Assembly (NCBI GenBank): GCA_937902905.1
Contig: CALELW010000289.1
Coordinates: 1-32,034 of the forward strand
Direction of reading: 5' to 3'
Length of the DNA: 32,034 bases
From: an uncultured Clostridium sp.
GTDB lineage: Bacteria > Bacillota > Clostridia > Lachnospirales > Lachnospiraceae
In this document: one piece after another, positions 7,053 through 15,354 of the stretch
How positions within the stretch are numbered: position 1 is the first letter of the stretch
Layout of the letters: every line of letters starts with the position of its first letter
Notes under the pieces: generated by a model
Seen by the model: only the letters and a program-made list of their open reading frames with translations
The model's database searches: none
Told to the model about the DNA's origin: nothing
Position numbers and translations under genes: made by a program

Positions 7053-7554
7053 AGAAGAAGAAATTGTAGCAAGAGTGAAGGAACTTGCGGAGCAGATTAA
7101 CCGTGATTATGAAGGAAAAACACTTCATTTGATTTGCATTTTGAAAGGAAGTGTATTTTTTACCTGCGAACTGGCAAAATATATTACAGTGCCGGTTACG
7201 ATTGATTTTATGAGTGTATCAAGTTATGGAAATGGTATGACCAGCAGCGGAAGTATCACGATTAGTCAGGATTTGATTATGAGTTTGGAAAACCGCGAAG
7301 TGCTGATTATTGAAGATATTGTGGACAGCGGACGCACACTTTCGTATCTTGCCCATATGTTAGAAAAACGTGGACCGAAAAGTTTACGCATTTGTACGCT
7401 TCTTGATAAACCGACATGCCGTGTGTCAGAAGTGGATGTAGCGTATACCGGTTTTGAGATTGATGATTTATTTGTGGTTGGATTTGGGCTTGATTACGCT
7501 CAGAAATACCGCAATCTGCCTTATATCGGAGAACTGAAAATAAAGGAGGATTAA
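7024..7554 (+). CDS. hpt: Hypoxanthine phosphoribosyltransferase
   Basis: The enzyme salvages hypoxanthine and guanine to IMP and GMP using PRPP. The 176-aa protein shows the PRPP-binding motif VLIIEDIVDSGRTL (about residues 96-109), the LKGSVFF loop near residue 41 and the VVGFGLDYAQKYRNLPYIG C-terminal segment that contacts purine and metal. The start overlaps the tilS end and has AAAGGA about 7 nt upstream, so the pair is probably translated together. Only 4 nt separate it from ftsH. In Bacillus Hpt and TilS interact and influence ftsH expression; the same linkage here is only suggestive. Confidence 0.95.
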   Translation: MKEEIKVLIKEEEIVARVKELAEQINRDYEGKTLHLICILKGSVFFTCELAKYITVPVTIDFMSVSSYGNGMTSSGSITISQDLIMSLENREVLIIEDIVDSGRTLSYLAHMLEKRGPKSLRICTLLDKPTCRVSEVDVAYTGFEIDDLFVVGFGLDYAQKYRNLPYIGELKIKED

Positions 7555-7558
7555 TCCG

Positions 7559-9400
7559 ATGAGAAAATGGAAAGGTTATGGCTTTTTTGTCGTGATGGCG
7601 GCAATTATTTTGATTGCCATGATTTCGAGCGATTTTATGTCCGGATGGACAGAGGAGAATTATACTTATACACAGTTTAAGGACGATTTGTCGAATCATA
7701 AAATACAGTCCGTTGTGGTGGGACAAAATGAGCAGGTTCCGACCGGTGAAATCCGTGTGACGATGAAAGACAGCAAAAAACATTCGTTCTATGCACCGGA
7801 TGTCAATGTGGTTACGGATAAATTAGATGATGCCCACTTTACCAATGTAGTTGTATCGGATGTTGAGACAACACCGTGGTATTTGGAGATTTTGCCATAT
7901 GCAATAGGATTCGTCCTGATTTTTATTTTGTTTACGATGATGACGAGCCAGGCACAGGGCGGAGGCGGCGGAAATGCCAAAATGATGAATTTTGGAAAGA
8001 GCCGTGCGAGAATGACCGCACCGGATGAAAAATCAAAGACATTTGCGGATGTTGCCGGTCTGGTCGAGGAAAAAGAGCAGTTAGAAGAAATTGTAGACTT
8101 TTTGGAGGCGCCGCAGAAGTATACGAATTTAGGTGCCAGAATCCCGAAAGGTGTGATTATGGTAGGTCCTCCGGGAACCGGTAAGACATTGCTTGCTAAG
8201 GCAGTTGCCGGTGAAGCGGGTGTTCCGTTCTTTAGTATTTCCGGTTCTGATTTTGTGGAAATGTTTGTCGGTGTCGGTGCTTCCCGTGTCCGTGACTTGT
8301 TTGCGGAAGCAAAGAAAAATGCACCGTGTATTGTTTTTATTGATGAGATTGACGCCGTGGCAAGAAGACGAGGAAGCGGTCTCGGTGGCGGACATGACGA
8401 GCGTGAGCAGACATTGAACCAGATGCTTGTTGAGATGGACGGCTTTGGAATTAATGAGGGAATTATCGTGATGGCGGCAACCAACCGTGTAGATATTCTC
8501 GACCCGGCAATTCTCAGACCGGGACGTTTTGACCGCAGAATTCATGTAGGTCTTCCGGATGTGAGAGGCCGTGAGGAAATTTTGAAAGTCCATGCGAAAA
8601 ATAAACCGTTATCGGATGATGTAAATTTGGAAGAAATCGCACGTACAACGGCAGGATTTGCCGGTGCGGATTTGGAAAATCTTTTGAATGAGGCTGCGAT
8701 TTGTGCCGCAAGGGAAAACCGTCCGTATTTGATGGACGAAGACATTCGCAAGTCCTTTATCAAAGTAGGAATTGGCGCAGAGAAAAAGAGCCGTATTATT
8801 TCTGAAAAGGATAAACGAATTACGGCATACCATGAAGCCGGACACGCAATTTTGTTCCATGTTTTGCCGGATGTCGGACCGGTCTATACGGTTTCTGTAA
8901 TTCCAACCGGACAGGGTGCCGGCGGTTATACGATGCCGCTTCCGGAAAAAGATGAGATGTATCTCACCAAAGGTAAGATGTTACAGGATATTGTTGTATG
9001 TCTTGGCGGGCGTATCGCAGAAAGTCTCGTCTTTGATGATGTGACAACCGGGGCTGTGCAGGATATTCGTCAGGCGACTGAGCGTGCGCGTGATATGGTT
9101 ACAAAGTATGGTTTCTCGGATGAGCTTGGCATGATTAACTACAGCACGTCAGATGATGAAGTCTTTATCGGCCGTGAGATTGGCCACGCAAAGAACTTCA
9201 GCGAGGGAACCGCTGCTGTGATTGATCAGGAAGTAAAACGAATTATCGAGAGCTGCCGCGAGAAAGCTACTAAGATTTTGAAAGAAAACCGCAAGGTTTT
9301 GGATAAATTGGCAGAGCTTCTGATTGAAAAAGAGCGAATCGGGCAGCAGGAGTTTGAAGCTCTCTTTGAGCAGAATGACGAGACAATCGAAGAAATGTAA
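7559..9400 (+). CDS. ftsH: ATP-dependent zinc metalloprotease FtsH
   Basis: FtsH is a hexameric membrane protease that degrades misassembled membrane proteins and some regulators. The 613-aa protein has membrane helices near residues 6-24 and 108-128 with an extracytoplasmic segment between. The AAA domain carries Walker A GPPGTGKT (203-210), Walker B IVFIDEIDA and the second region of homology ATNRVDILDPAILRPGRFDRR. The zinc motif HEAGH is at 425-429. AGGAGG lies 9 nt before the ATG. It closes the tilS-hpt-ftsH operon. Length is typical and all catalytic motifs are intact. Confidence 0.97.
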   Translation: MRKWKGYGFFVVMAAIILIAMISSDFMSGWTEENYTYTQFKDDLSNHKIQSVVVGQNEQVPTGEIRVTMKDSKKHSFYAPDVNVVTDKLDDAHFTNVVVSDVETTPWYLEILPYAIGFVLIFILFTMMTSQAQGGGGGNAKMMNFGKSRARMTAPDEKSKTFADVAGLVEEKEQLEEIVDFLEAPQKYTNLGARIPKGVIMVGPPGTGKTLLAKAVAGEAGVPFFSISGSDFVEMFVGVGASRVRDLFAEAKKNAPCIVFIDEIDAVARRRGSGLGGGHDEREQTLNQMLVEMDGFGINEGIIVMAATNRVDILDPAILRPGRFDRRIHVGLPDVRGREEILKVHAKNKPLSDDVNLEEIARTTAGFAGADLENLLNEAAICAARENRPYLMDEDIRKSFIKVGIGAEKKSRIISEKDKRITAYHEAGHAILFHVLPDVGPVYTVSVIPTGQGAGGYTMPLPEKDEMYLTKGKMLQDIVVCLGGRIAESLVFDDVTTGAVQDIRQATERARDMVTKYGFSDELGMINYSTSDDEVFIGREIGHAKNFSEGTAAVIDQEVKRIIESCREKATKILKENRKVLDKLAELLIEKERIGQQEFEALFEQNDETIEEM

Positions 9401-9504
9401 AGATTCTTTGTGCAAATGTGCAAATGGGAGAAAAGTATTGGGCAAAACCAACAAAAGAATGGTGGAAAAAATGTAAACTTTGTGCACACTGTTTTTTTGT
9501 AACG

Positions 9505-9513
9505 TGTTATAGT
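9505..9513 (+). promoter_or_regulatory. Possible extended -10 promoter before the GH13 gene
   Basis: TGTTATAGT reads as an extended -10 (TGn plus TATAGT at 9508-9513). There is no good -35 at 17 nt; TTGTGC at 9480-9485 is 22 nt away. If used, the transcript would start near 9520 and carry both downstream hairpins into the leader of the GH13 gene. Confidence 0.3.
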
Positions 9514-9583
9514 AATACGCGTAAACCCCAATACATTATATAGTTTTTGCTACACCCCATAAGTAACAAAAATACCTTCTCCC

Positions 9584-9612
9584 AAAAGGACAGCATCGTA
9601 AGCTGTCCTTTT
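9584..9612 (+). terminator. Terminator hairpin downstream of ftsH
   Basis: AAAAGGACAGC pairs perfectly with GCTGTCCTTTT around a 7-nt loop. It is nearly symmetric and could stop transcription from either side. Confidence 0.7.
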
Positions 9613-9630
9613 GACTTATCTAGAACAAGG

Positions 9631-9658
9631 ATTCACGGCTTTTTAGCCGTGAATTTTT
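9631..9658 (+). terminator. Second hairpin between ftsH and the GH13 gene
   Basis: ATTCACGGC pairs perfectly with GCCGTGAAT around TTTTTA, followed by TTTT. It lies 18 nt after the previous hairpin and 22 nt before the GH13 ribosome binding site. It may be a second terminator or a leader hairpin of the GH13 gene. Confidence 0.6.
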
Positions 9659-9693
9659 ACAAATAGAAATAATTATGTTCGGAGGACAAAGCA

Positions 9694-11745
9694 ATGGCTG
9701 ACAAAACCCTTAATAAGAAAGCAATATTTAGTGATGGTACGGCTGATTTTGTCTCGCCATGTGAACCGCGTGCATATGAGAACGTTACGATCCGGTGCCG
9801 TGTTGGGAAAGACGAGGCAGAATATGTGAAGGCAATGGTAGATGAAGTGCCTTATATTATGCATCTGGAAAAGTCAACGGAGTATTTTGACATTTATGCG
9901 GCATCGTTTCCGTTGGAAGACCATCCGGTAAGTTATTATTTTAGGGTGGAAAGTGAGAAGGAAACGCTGATTTGCAATCGTCAGGGAGTGGTTTCAGATG
10001 TCAATCCATATTTTAATTTCTGTCTGATTCCGGGATTTCATACACCGGACTGGGCAAAAGGTGCTGTGATGTACCAGATTTTTGTGGACCGTTTTTATAA
10101 TGGGGATAAGACGAATGACGTTGTTGACGATGAATATACATATATTGATGAACATGTGACGCAGGTGCGTGACTGGAATAAAATGCCGGCGTCGATGGGC
10201 GTGCGTGAGTTTTATGGCGGCGATTTGCAGGGCATCATGGATAAACTGGACTATTTGCAGGACCTTGGCGTAGAAGTGTTATATCTGAATCCGATTTTTG
10301 TATCGCCTTCGAATCATAAATACGATACGCAGGACTATGATTATATTGACCCCCATTACGGCGTAATTGTCGAGGATGGCGGTGATGTGCTGGCGGCAGA
10401 CGACAAGGAAAATGCACATGCAACGAAATACATCAAGCGCGTTGTGAATATGAAAAACTTAGAGGCGAGTAATGCGTTCTTTGCAAAATTTGTCGAAGAA
10501 GTACACCGCCGTGGCATGAAAGTAATTTTGGATGGCGTATTTAATCACTGTGGTTCCTTTAATAAGTGGCTTGACCGCGAGAAGATTTACGATAAAGATG
10601 AGTCTTATAAAAAGGGTGCTTTTTTGCAGGAAGACAGCCCGTATCACGACTTCTTCTATTTTTACCCGGATGGAGGCTGGCCGGACAATACGCATTACGA
10701 TTCGTGGTGGGGCAACGATACTCTGCCAAAACTAAACTACGAGGGATCGGAGCACTTAGAACAATACATTCATGGAGTTGCGAGAAAATGGGTGGCTGCA
10801 CCGTATCATATTGACGGATGGCGTCTGGATGTGGCGGCTGATTTGGGACATACACCGGAGTACAATCACAAATTCTGGAAAGGATTCCGTGAGGCGGTGA
10901 AGAGGGAAAATCCGGAGGCAATTATTCTTGCGGAGCATTATGGAGACCCTTCTGCGTGGTTAGATGGAACCCAGTGGGATACGGTGATGAACTACGATGC
11001 TTTTATGGAGCCAATCAGCTGGTTTTTGACCGGTATGGAAAAACACAGCGATGCGCGCCGCGATGATTTGCGTGGAAATGCGGCTGCTTTCTTTGGTGCA
11101 ATGACTGATTATGGGGCAAGATTTACGACGCCAAGTGCTTTAGTGGCGATGAATGAGTTGTCGAATCACGACCATTCCCGCTTCTTAACTCGAACCAATC
11201 ATGTAGTTGGAAGAACCGCGTTTGCCGGTCCTCATGCAGCAAACTATGGTGTAAATCTCGCGGTTATGCGTCAGGCGGTGCTTATGCAGATGACATGGGT
11301 TGGTGCCCCGACGATTTACTACGGTGATGAGGCTGGTGTGTGCGGCTGGACGGATCCGGATAACCGACGTTCTTACCCGTGGGGTAACGAGGACCATGAA
11401 CTGATTCATTTCCACAAGGAGATGATTCGAATTCATAAAGATTACGAAGTATTTTCTACCGGAAGTTTGTTATATCTTCATGCGGAGAATAATCTCATTG
11501 GATACGGAAGATTTAACGAAAAGGAACAAGCCTTTGTCCTTGTTCAGGTGGAAGGCGAAGAACGTGAAGTGGAAGTAGATGTATGGCGTCTTGGCGTGGC
11601 GAATGGCAGCCGGATGGCGTGCATGATGTATACCTGCGAGGAAGGTTTTGACATGGCAGCGAGAATGTGCCGTGTTGAAAATGGCAAGGTGAAGGTGAAA
11701 ATTGGTAAAAATGGAGCGGTGCTGTGGAAAACGCTCTCTATGTAG
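9694..11745 (+). CDS. GH13 alpha-glucan hydrolase (neopullulanase / cyclomaltodextrinase-like)
   Basis: This glycoside hydrolase of family 13 should cleave alpha-1,4 and perhaps alpha-1,6 bonds in maltodextrins. There is no signal peptide, so it probably acts in the cytoplasm on imported oligosaccharides. Residues 1-110 look like an N-terminal beta domain of the kind found in neopullulanases. The TIM barrel carries region I DGVFNH (280-285), the nucleophile D379 in WRLDVAADLG, the acid/base E414 in ILAEHYG, and D493 in SNHDHSR, so all catalytic residues are present. GGAGG precedes the ATG. The next gene starts 11 nt after the stop. Exact specificity cannot be read from the sequence. Confidence 0.88.
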   Translation: MADKTLNKKAIFSDGTADFVSPCEPRAYENVTIRCRVGKDEAEYVKAMVDEVPYIMHLEKSTEYFDIYAASFPLEDHPVSYYFRVESEKETLICNRQGVVSDVNPYFNFCLIPGFHTPDWAKGAVMYQIFVDRFYNGDKTNDVVDDEYTYIDEHVTQVRDWNKMPASMGVREFYGGDLQGIMDKLDYLQDLGVEVLYLNPIFVSPSNHKYDTQDYDYIDPHYGVIVEDGGDVLAADDKENAHATKYIKRVVNMKNLEASNAFFAKFVEEVHRRGMKVILDGVFNHCGSFNKWLDREKIYDKDESYKKGAFLQEDSPYHDFFYFYPDGGWPDNTHYDSWWGNDTLPKLNYEGSEHLEQYIHGVARKWVAAPYHIDGWRLDVAADLGHTPEYNHKFWKGFREAVKRENPEAIILAEHYGDPSAWLDGTQWDTVMNYDAFMEPISWFLTGMEKHSDARRDDLRGNAAAFFGAMTDYGARFTTPSALVAMNELSNHDHSRFLTRTNHVVGRTAFAGPHAANYGVNLAVMRQAVLMQMTWVGAPTIYYGDEAGVCGWTDPDNRRSYPWGNEDHELIHFHKEMIRIHKDYEVFSTGSLLYLHAENNLIGYGRFNEKEQAFVLVQVEGEEREVEVDVWRLGVANGSRMACMMYTCEEGFDMAARMCRVENGKVKVKIGKNGAVLWKTLSM

Positions 11746-11756
11746 GGGGATTTGAA

Positions 11757-12623
11757 ATGGAACAAAAAACAGCAATGAAAATATCGATGGTTAGTATTGT
11801 GGGCAATATTTTACTGTCGTTGTTTAAGGCGTTGGCAGGAATTGTGGCGAATTCGGGCGCAATGATTAGTGATGCGATTCATTCAGCATCGGATGTGTTT
11901 AGTACAATTGTTGTGATTATTGGAATTCGGCTATCAGGAAAAGAGTCGGACAAAGAACACCCATACGGACATGAGCGTATGGAGTGCGTGGCGGCGATTC
12001 TTTTGGCAACGATTCTTGCGGCTACCGGTCTTTTTATTGGCTGGTCAGCGGTGGAAAAAATTACAGTACAGGATGAGTCTGCACTTGCGGTTCCCGGTGT
12101 TCTTGCCCTTGTGGCGGCAGTTGTTTCGATTGCTGTAAAAGAGGCGATGTTCTGGTATACAAGAGCTGGGGCGAAAAAAATTGATTCCGGGGCACTTATG
12201 GCGGATGCATGGCATCACCGCTCGGATGCGCTGTCGTCAATTGGCGCACTTGTCGGTATCGCGGGAGCGAGAATGGGTTATCCGATTTTAGATGCGATTG
12301 CCAGTCTTGTCATTTGTATTTTTATTGAAAAAGCGGCAATTGACATTTTCAAGGATGCCATAAATAAAATGGTGGACAAAGCGTGTGACGACGAAACGGA
12401 ACACGAAATGTATGAGTGTGTCATGAAAAATGAAAGTGTTCGTGGTGTGGATTTGCTTAGGACGCGGACATTTGGCAATAAAATATATGTTGATATTGAA
12501 ATCCGTGTGGATGGCAAACTGACTTTGTGGGAGGCGCATGCAATTGCAGAATCCGTGCATGATTCGGTGGAAACCGAGTTTTCAAAAGTAAAACATATTA
12601 TGGTTCATGTGAACCCGTGCTAG
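11757..12623 (+). CDS. Cation diffusion facilitator (zinc/iron/manganese efflux)
   Basis: This is a CDF-family antiporter that exports divalent metal in exchange for protons. The 288-aa protein has about six membrane helices in residues 5-205. It has the metal-site pair of motifs SDAIHSASD in helix 2 (about 36-45) and DAWHHRSDALSS in helix 5 (about 150-160), both rich in the needed Asp and His. A cytoplasmic C-terminal domain (about 210-288) has the ferredoxin-like fold of the family. I choose the ATG at 11757 because AGGGGGA lies 6 nt upstream; the longer frame from 11724 overlaps the GH13 gene. Metal specificity cannot be assigned. Confidence 0.9.
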   Translation: MEQKTAMKISMVSIVGNILLSLFKALAGIVANSGAMISDAIHSASDVFSTIVVIIGIRLSGKESDKEHPYGHERMECVAAILLATILAATGLFIGWSAVEKITVQDESALAVPGVLALVAAVVSIAVKEAMFWYTRAGAKKIDSGALMADAWHHRSDALSSIGALVGIAGARMGYPILDAIASLVICIFIEKAAIDIFKDAINKMVDKACDDETEHEMYECVMKNESVRGVDLLRTRTFGNKIYVDIEIRVDGKLTLWEAHAIAESVHDSVETEFSKVKHIMVHVNPC

Positions 12624-12645
12624 AATGACAAGGAGGTCTGGTAGG

Positions 12646-14778
12646 ATGCAAAAGAGAAATAGAAAACAATGGATGGCGGGAGTGTTAGCAGTAAGTATGG
12701 TATGTTCGCTTGGAGCAACACCGGCAAAAGCAAAGCAAAAGCTGGTAAAACCTGCAATTCAGAAAGTTTATTCTGCGTCACAGGGGCAGCTTACAGTTGT
12801 TTACAAAAAGACTGCGAAAGCGAAAAAATATCAGATTCAAATTAGCAAAGACAAGAAGTTTAAAAAGCAGGTAAAAAAGAAACAGGTAGGTGCTAAGGTT
12901 ACGAAAGTGACTTTTAAAGGGCTTGCCAAAGGAACGTATTATGTACGTGTCCGCAGCCAGTATAAAGTGGGCGCGAAAAAGAAATACAGTGCGTTTAGCA
13001 AGGTGAAAAAAATCGTACTGAAAGCAGTAAAGAAAACAGTGGCTGACACAAAGAATACTGCCGCGCCTACACCGACGAAGAACCCTGCCGGAAATCGTTA
13101 CGATGATGACTGGCTCTGGGATTTGATTTTTGGCGGAGACGGTAACGGTGGAAATACAGGAGGTGCATCAACACCGAAACCAACAACCACGCCGGATACT
13201 GCACCGGTTCGTACACCGGATGCGACACCAAAAGCTACACCGGAGCCAACTGCAGTGCCGGAACCGATTGATTTGAGTAATTTCACAGTCGATAGAGATA
13301 AAACCACACTTTTTTACAATGGAAAAGAACAGCGTCCAAGCATGTTGATTATGTCGGATGATTATTATTATCTGAAGGAGAACATCGATTATAAGGTGAC
13401 GTATACAAACAATGTGAATGCGGGAACGGCTGAGTATTGTATCACGGGAATCGGAAATTATGTGGGCGAAATAAGAGGAACTTTTGAAATTGAAAAAAAT
13501 GTGCCGAAAAATGATGGACATTTTTCAGAAAAACAGGTGGCTGTCGGTGATACGGTAGACGTTGTTTATGATGAAGTGCCGGAAGGTGTGTGCACGTATC
13601 GGGCATATGATTATGACGGCGGGGATGAGGTGTCGGATGTTATTGAAGTTAATGACAAGGGACAGTTAATTCCGAAAAAAGCGGGTGTTGTCGATGTGAG
13701 AGTATCCATTGCGGCAAGCCGCAATTATATTGCGATGGAGTACAAAATCGGAACGTTACACATCTGCAATGACAAGAATCCGGTGAGCGGACTGGATTTG
13801 ATTACTTACAGCGATGAAACGACAGACAAAACGGCAGCAGTAGATGCGCTGGTTGAAAATAATACGGAAACTTTGGAAACATCTTTTTACAGTGAGGCGA
13901 GCGATGCATGGATTGACAAACATGTTCGCTTCGAGGTGGAAGATGCGACGCCGCCGGCATATACAAGGGCGTTTAAGTTTGCCGGACAGGACTGCACGGC
14001 ACCTTCTCTGAAAGTGGAAAATACAACGGAACAATTTCGTTATAACAGATGGTACGGAGAAAAAACGGTTGTGGGACCGGTGTTTAATAATGCACCGAAA
14101 AATTTCGACCAGATTGCGTTGTCTTCGAGAAAAATTACCATCACGGCAGGAAATGGTGTGCGCGTGTGCAAAGTGAAAGCGTATGTGGATGACGTTTTGT
14201 ATGATGTCAGTTATTTAGCAGCCAGTCCTCATGATGAAGATGATAATTCTTTAGATGATGAACTTTACACTTTGATGCGGCACAAAATAGAGGCAAGACT
14301 TTGGACGGATGATATGACAAATCTGCAAAAATTATATGCGCTTGCCAATTATATTAACGATACAACGCACTATCCGGGAGCCGGCTGTACCAAAAAGGAT
14401 ATTAACCCTACATTCTATAATGACTTTTCCGTTGATGGTATTGGATTGTTTTATTATTTGTTCTCGATGCCGACTCTGAATCGTGTAATGGATTTGCAGG
14501 GCGGAATTACCACATGTATCGGCGTGACCGTTGTGCAGAGAGCGGCAACGGAAGATTTGAAGCTGCCATATCTTTATGACTCATCAACCAAAACAGTTGC
14601 CGATGGAGAGGGCGTATGGCTTGCCGTTGGCTCAGCCAGCAGTAACCCAAGTGTCGGTTCCCATTATTCGGTTATTTATAAAGACGCAAACGAACGCAAA
14701 TCTTTTGTCGACTGCCAGGGCTTAATAACAGACACAACCTGCGAGCAGCATGGCTGCCGGGCAAAAGTGATTCAGTAG
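12646..14778 (+). CDS. Secreted multidomain protein with transglutaminase-like domain
   Basis: This 710-aa protein is probably exported. It has a basic start, a hydrophobic segment and an ATPAKA cleavage-like site near residue 27. Residues about 32-128 look like a very basic fibronectin-III-type domain, and about 128-205 is a Thr/Pro-rich linker. Next come a beta domain of the YNGKEQ...DYKVTYTNNVNAGTAEY...GNYVGEI type seen in gut Firmicute surface proteins, and an Ig-like stretch. The C-terminal region (about 560-710) has C624 in GGITTCIG, H673 in GSHYSVIY and D689 in FVDCQG, the order and spacing of a transglutaminase/cysteine-protease triad. No LPXTG anchor is seen. The start at 12646 is fixed by AAGGAGG. 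Function as cross-linker or peptidase is inferred. Confidence 0.72.
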   Translation: MQKRNRKQWMAGVLAVSMVCSLGATPAKAKQKLVKPAIQKVYSASQGQLTVVYKKTAKAKKYQIQISKDKKFKKQVKKKQVGAKVTKVTFKGLAKGTYYVRVRSQYKVGAKKKYSAFSKVKKIVLKAVKKTVADTKNTAAPTPTKNPAGNRYDDDWLWDLIFGGDGNGGNTGGASTPKPTTTPDTAPVRTPDATPKATPEPTAVPEPIDLSNFTVDRDKTTLFYNGKEQRPSMLIMSDDYYYLKENIDYKVTYTNNVNAGTAEYCITGIGNYVGEIRGTFEIEKNVPKNDGHFSEKQVAVGDTVDVVYDEVPEGVCTYRAYDYDGGDEVSDVIEVNDKGQLIPKKAGVVDVRVSIAASRNYIAMEYKIGTLHICNDKNPVSGLDLITYSDETTDKTAAVDALVENNTETLETSFYSEASDAWIDKHVRFEVEDATPPAYTRAFKFAGQDCTAPSLKVENTTEQFRYNRWYGEKTVVGPVFNNAPKNFDQIALSSRKITITAGNGVRVCKVKAYVDDVLYDVSYLAASPHDEDDNSLDDELYTLMRHKIEARLWTDDMTNLQKLYALANYINDTTHYPGAGCTKKDINPTFYNDFSVDGIGLFYYLFSMPTLNRVMDLQGGITTCIGVTVVQRAATEDLKLPYLYDSSTKTVADGEGVWLAVGSASSNPSVGSHYSVIYKDANERKSFVDCQGLITDTTCEQHGCRAKVIQ

Positions 14779-14954
14779 AAACTTTTTTGATGGGTTATCA
14801 CGTCACAGGAAAAGTTTGTGTGTCATGCGCCGCTTCCGCTCATAAACACACAGGGGTATCGGCATGCAAACTACGCATGCCGGATACCCGTGCGTTTATA
14901 CGCATTCCACCCAAAACTTTTCTTGTAACGTGAAAGTTCCACAAAAATAAGTTT
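14779..14954 (-). repeat. Structured palindromic element, copy B (inverted)
   Basis: This copy lies in the opposite orientation and begins at the base after the preceding stop codon. Read on the minus strand it has the same parts: outer arms with AACTTATTTTTGTGG, the hairpin TAAACGCAC/GTGTGTTTA, GGGTATC/GATACCC and GGCATGC/GCATGCC, and the loop GTAGTTT (14868-14874). It has the one-base bulge, the two-base CT bulge and a GC-GGAA-GC side hairpin. It is the most diverged copy in primary sequence. It may also serve as terminator of the upstream gene. Confidence 0.8.
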
Positions 14955-15088
14955 AATCGTGAAATAATGCAAACTGGGTTTTTAGTAATTGGAGGGTGAT
15001 AAGTTATTGTAACAACTCTTTTTACTCTTTTTGAAGAATAAGGTTGCATATGTCCCTTACCACAATTTGAAGAATTACCTTGTATCAA
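14955..15088. other. Intergenic stretch between copies B and C
   Basis: 134 nt between two palindromic elements in opposite orientation. No gene, RNA or clear promoter is visible; it is AT-rich with several short T runs. Confidence 0.5.
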
Positions 15089-15284
15089 GGGGGTGGGGCT
15101 GATTTCTTTGGATTCCAGTAAATCATCAAGAAAAGATTTGTGGAGAGTGGGTACAAACACGTGGGTATCAGGCGTGCGTATTTTGCATGCCGATACCCTT
15201 ACGCGTTTGTGTAGCGAGAGCACCCACGAACCACAAACTTTTCTTGATGATTTACGGAAACCAAAAGAAATTAGTACCACCCCC
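15089..15284 (+). repeat. Structured palindromic element, copy C
   Basis: This is the longest copy. Outer arms of about 54 nt begin GGGGGTGG and end CCACCCCC. The inner P2 is GTGGGT/ACCCAC. The hairpin is ACAAACACGT/ACGCGTTTGT, GGGTATC/GATACCC and GGCGTGC/GCATGCC (one G-T pair), with the loop GTATTTT (15178-15184). The side hairpin is GC-GAGA-GC (15214-15221). A one-base bulge (A15170) and a TT bulge (15199-15200) match the other copies. It ends 6 nt before the -35 box of the next gene. Confidence 0.85.
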
Positions 15285-15290
15285 TTTCTG

Positions 15291-15319
15291 TTGTGTAAAG
15301 AAAAAATATATGGTAAAAT
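15291..15319 (+). promoter_or_regulatory. Sigma-A promoter of the GLUG-repeat protein gene
   Basis: TTGTGT (15291-15296), a 17-nt spacer ending in TGG, then TAAAAT (15314-15319). It is placed between palindromic copy C and the AGGAGG site at 15342-15347. Confidence 0.65.
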
Positions 15320-15354
15320 ATCCCTATCCATACAAAACACTAGGAGGAATATCT

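Noticed and set aside
9584..9658. A riboswitch or T-box in the leader of the GH13 gene
   Set aside because: Only two simple hairpins are present, with none of the conserved boxes of a known riboswitch.
15187..15354. N-terminal extension of the GLUG-repeat protein
   Set aside because: The extension crosses the 3' half of copy C and the promoter; the ATG at 15355 has AGGAGG and begins a signal peptide.
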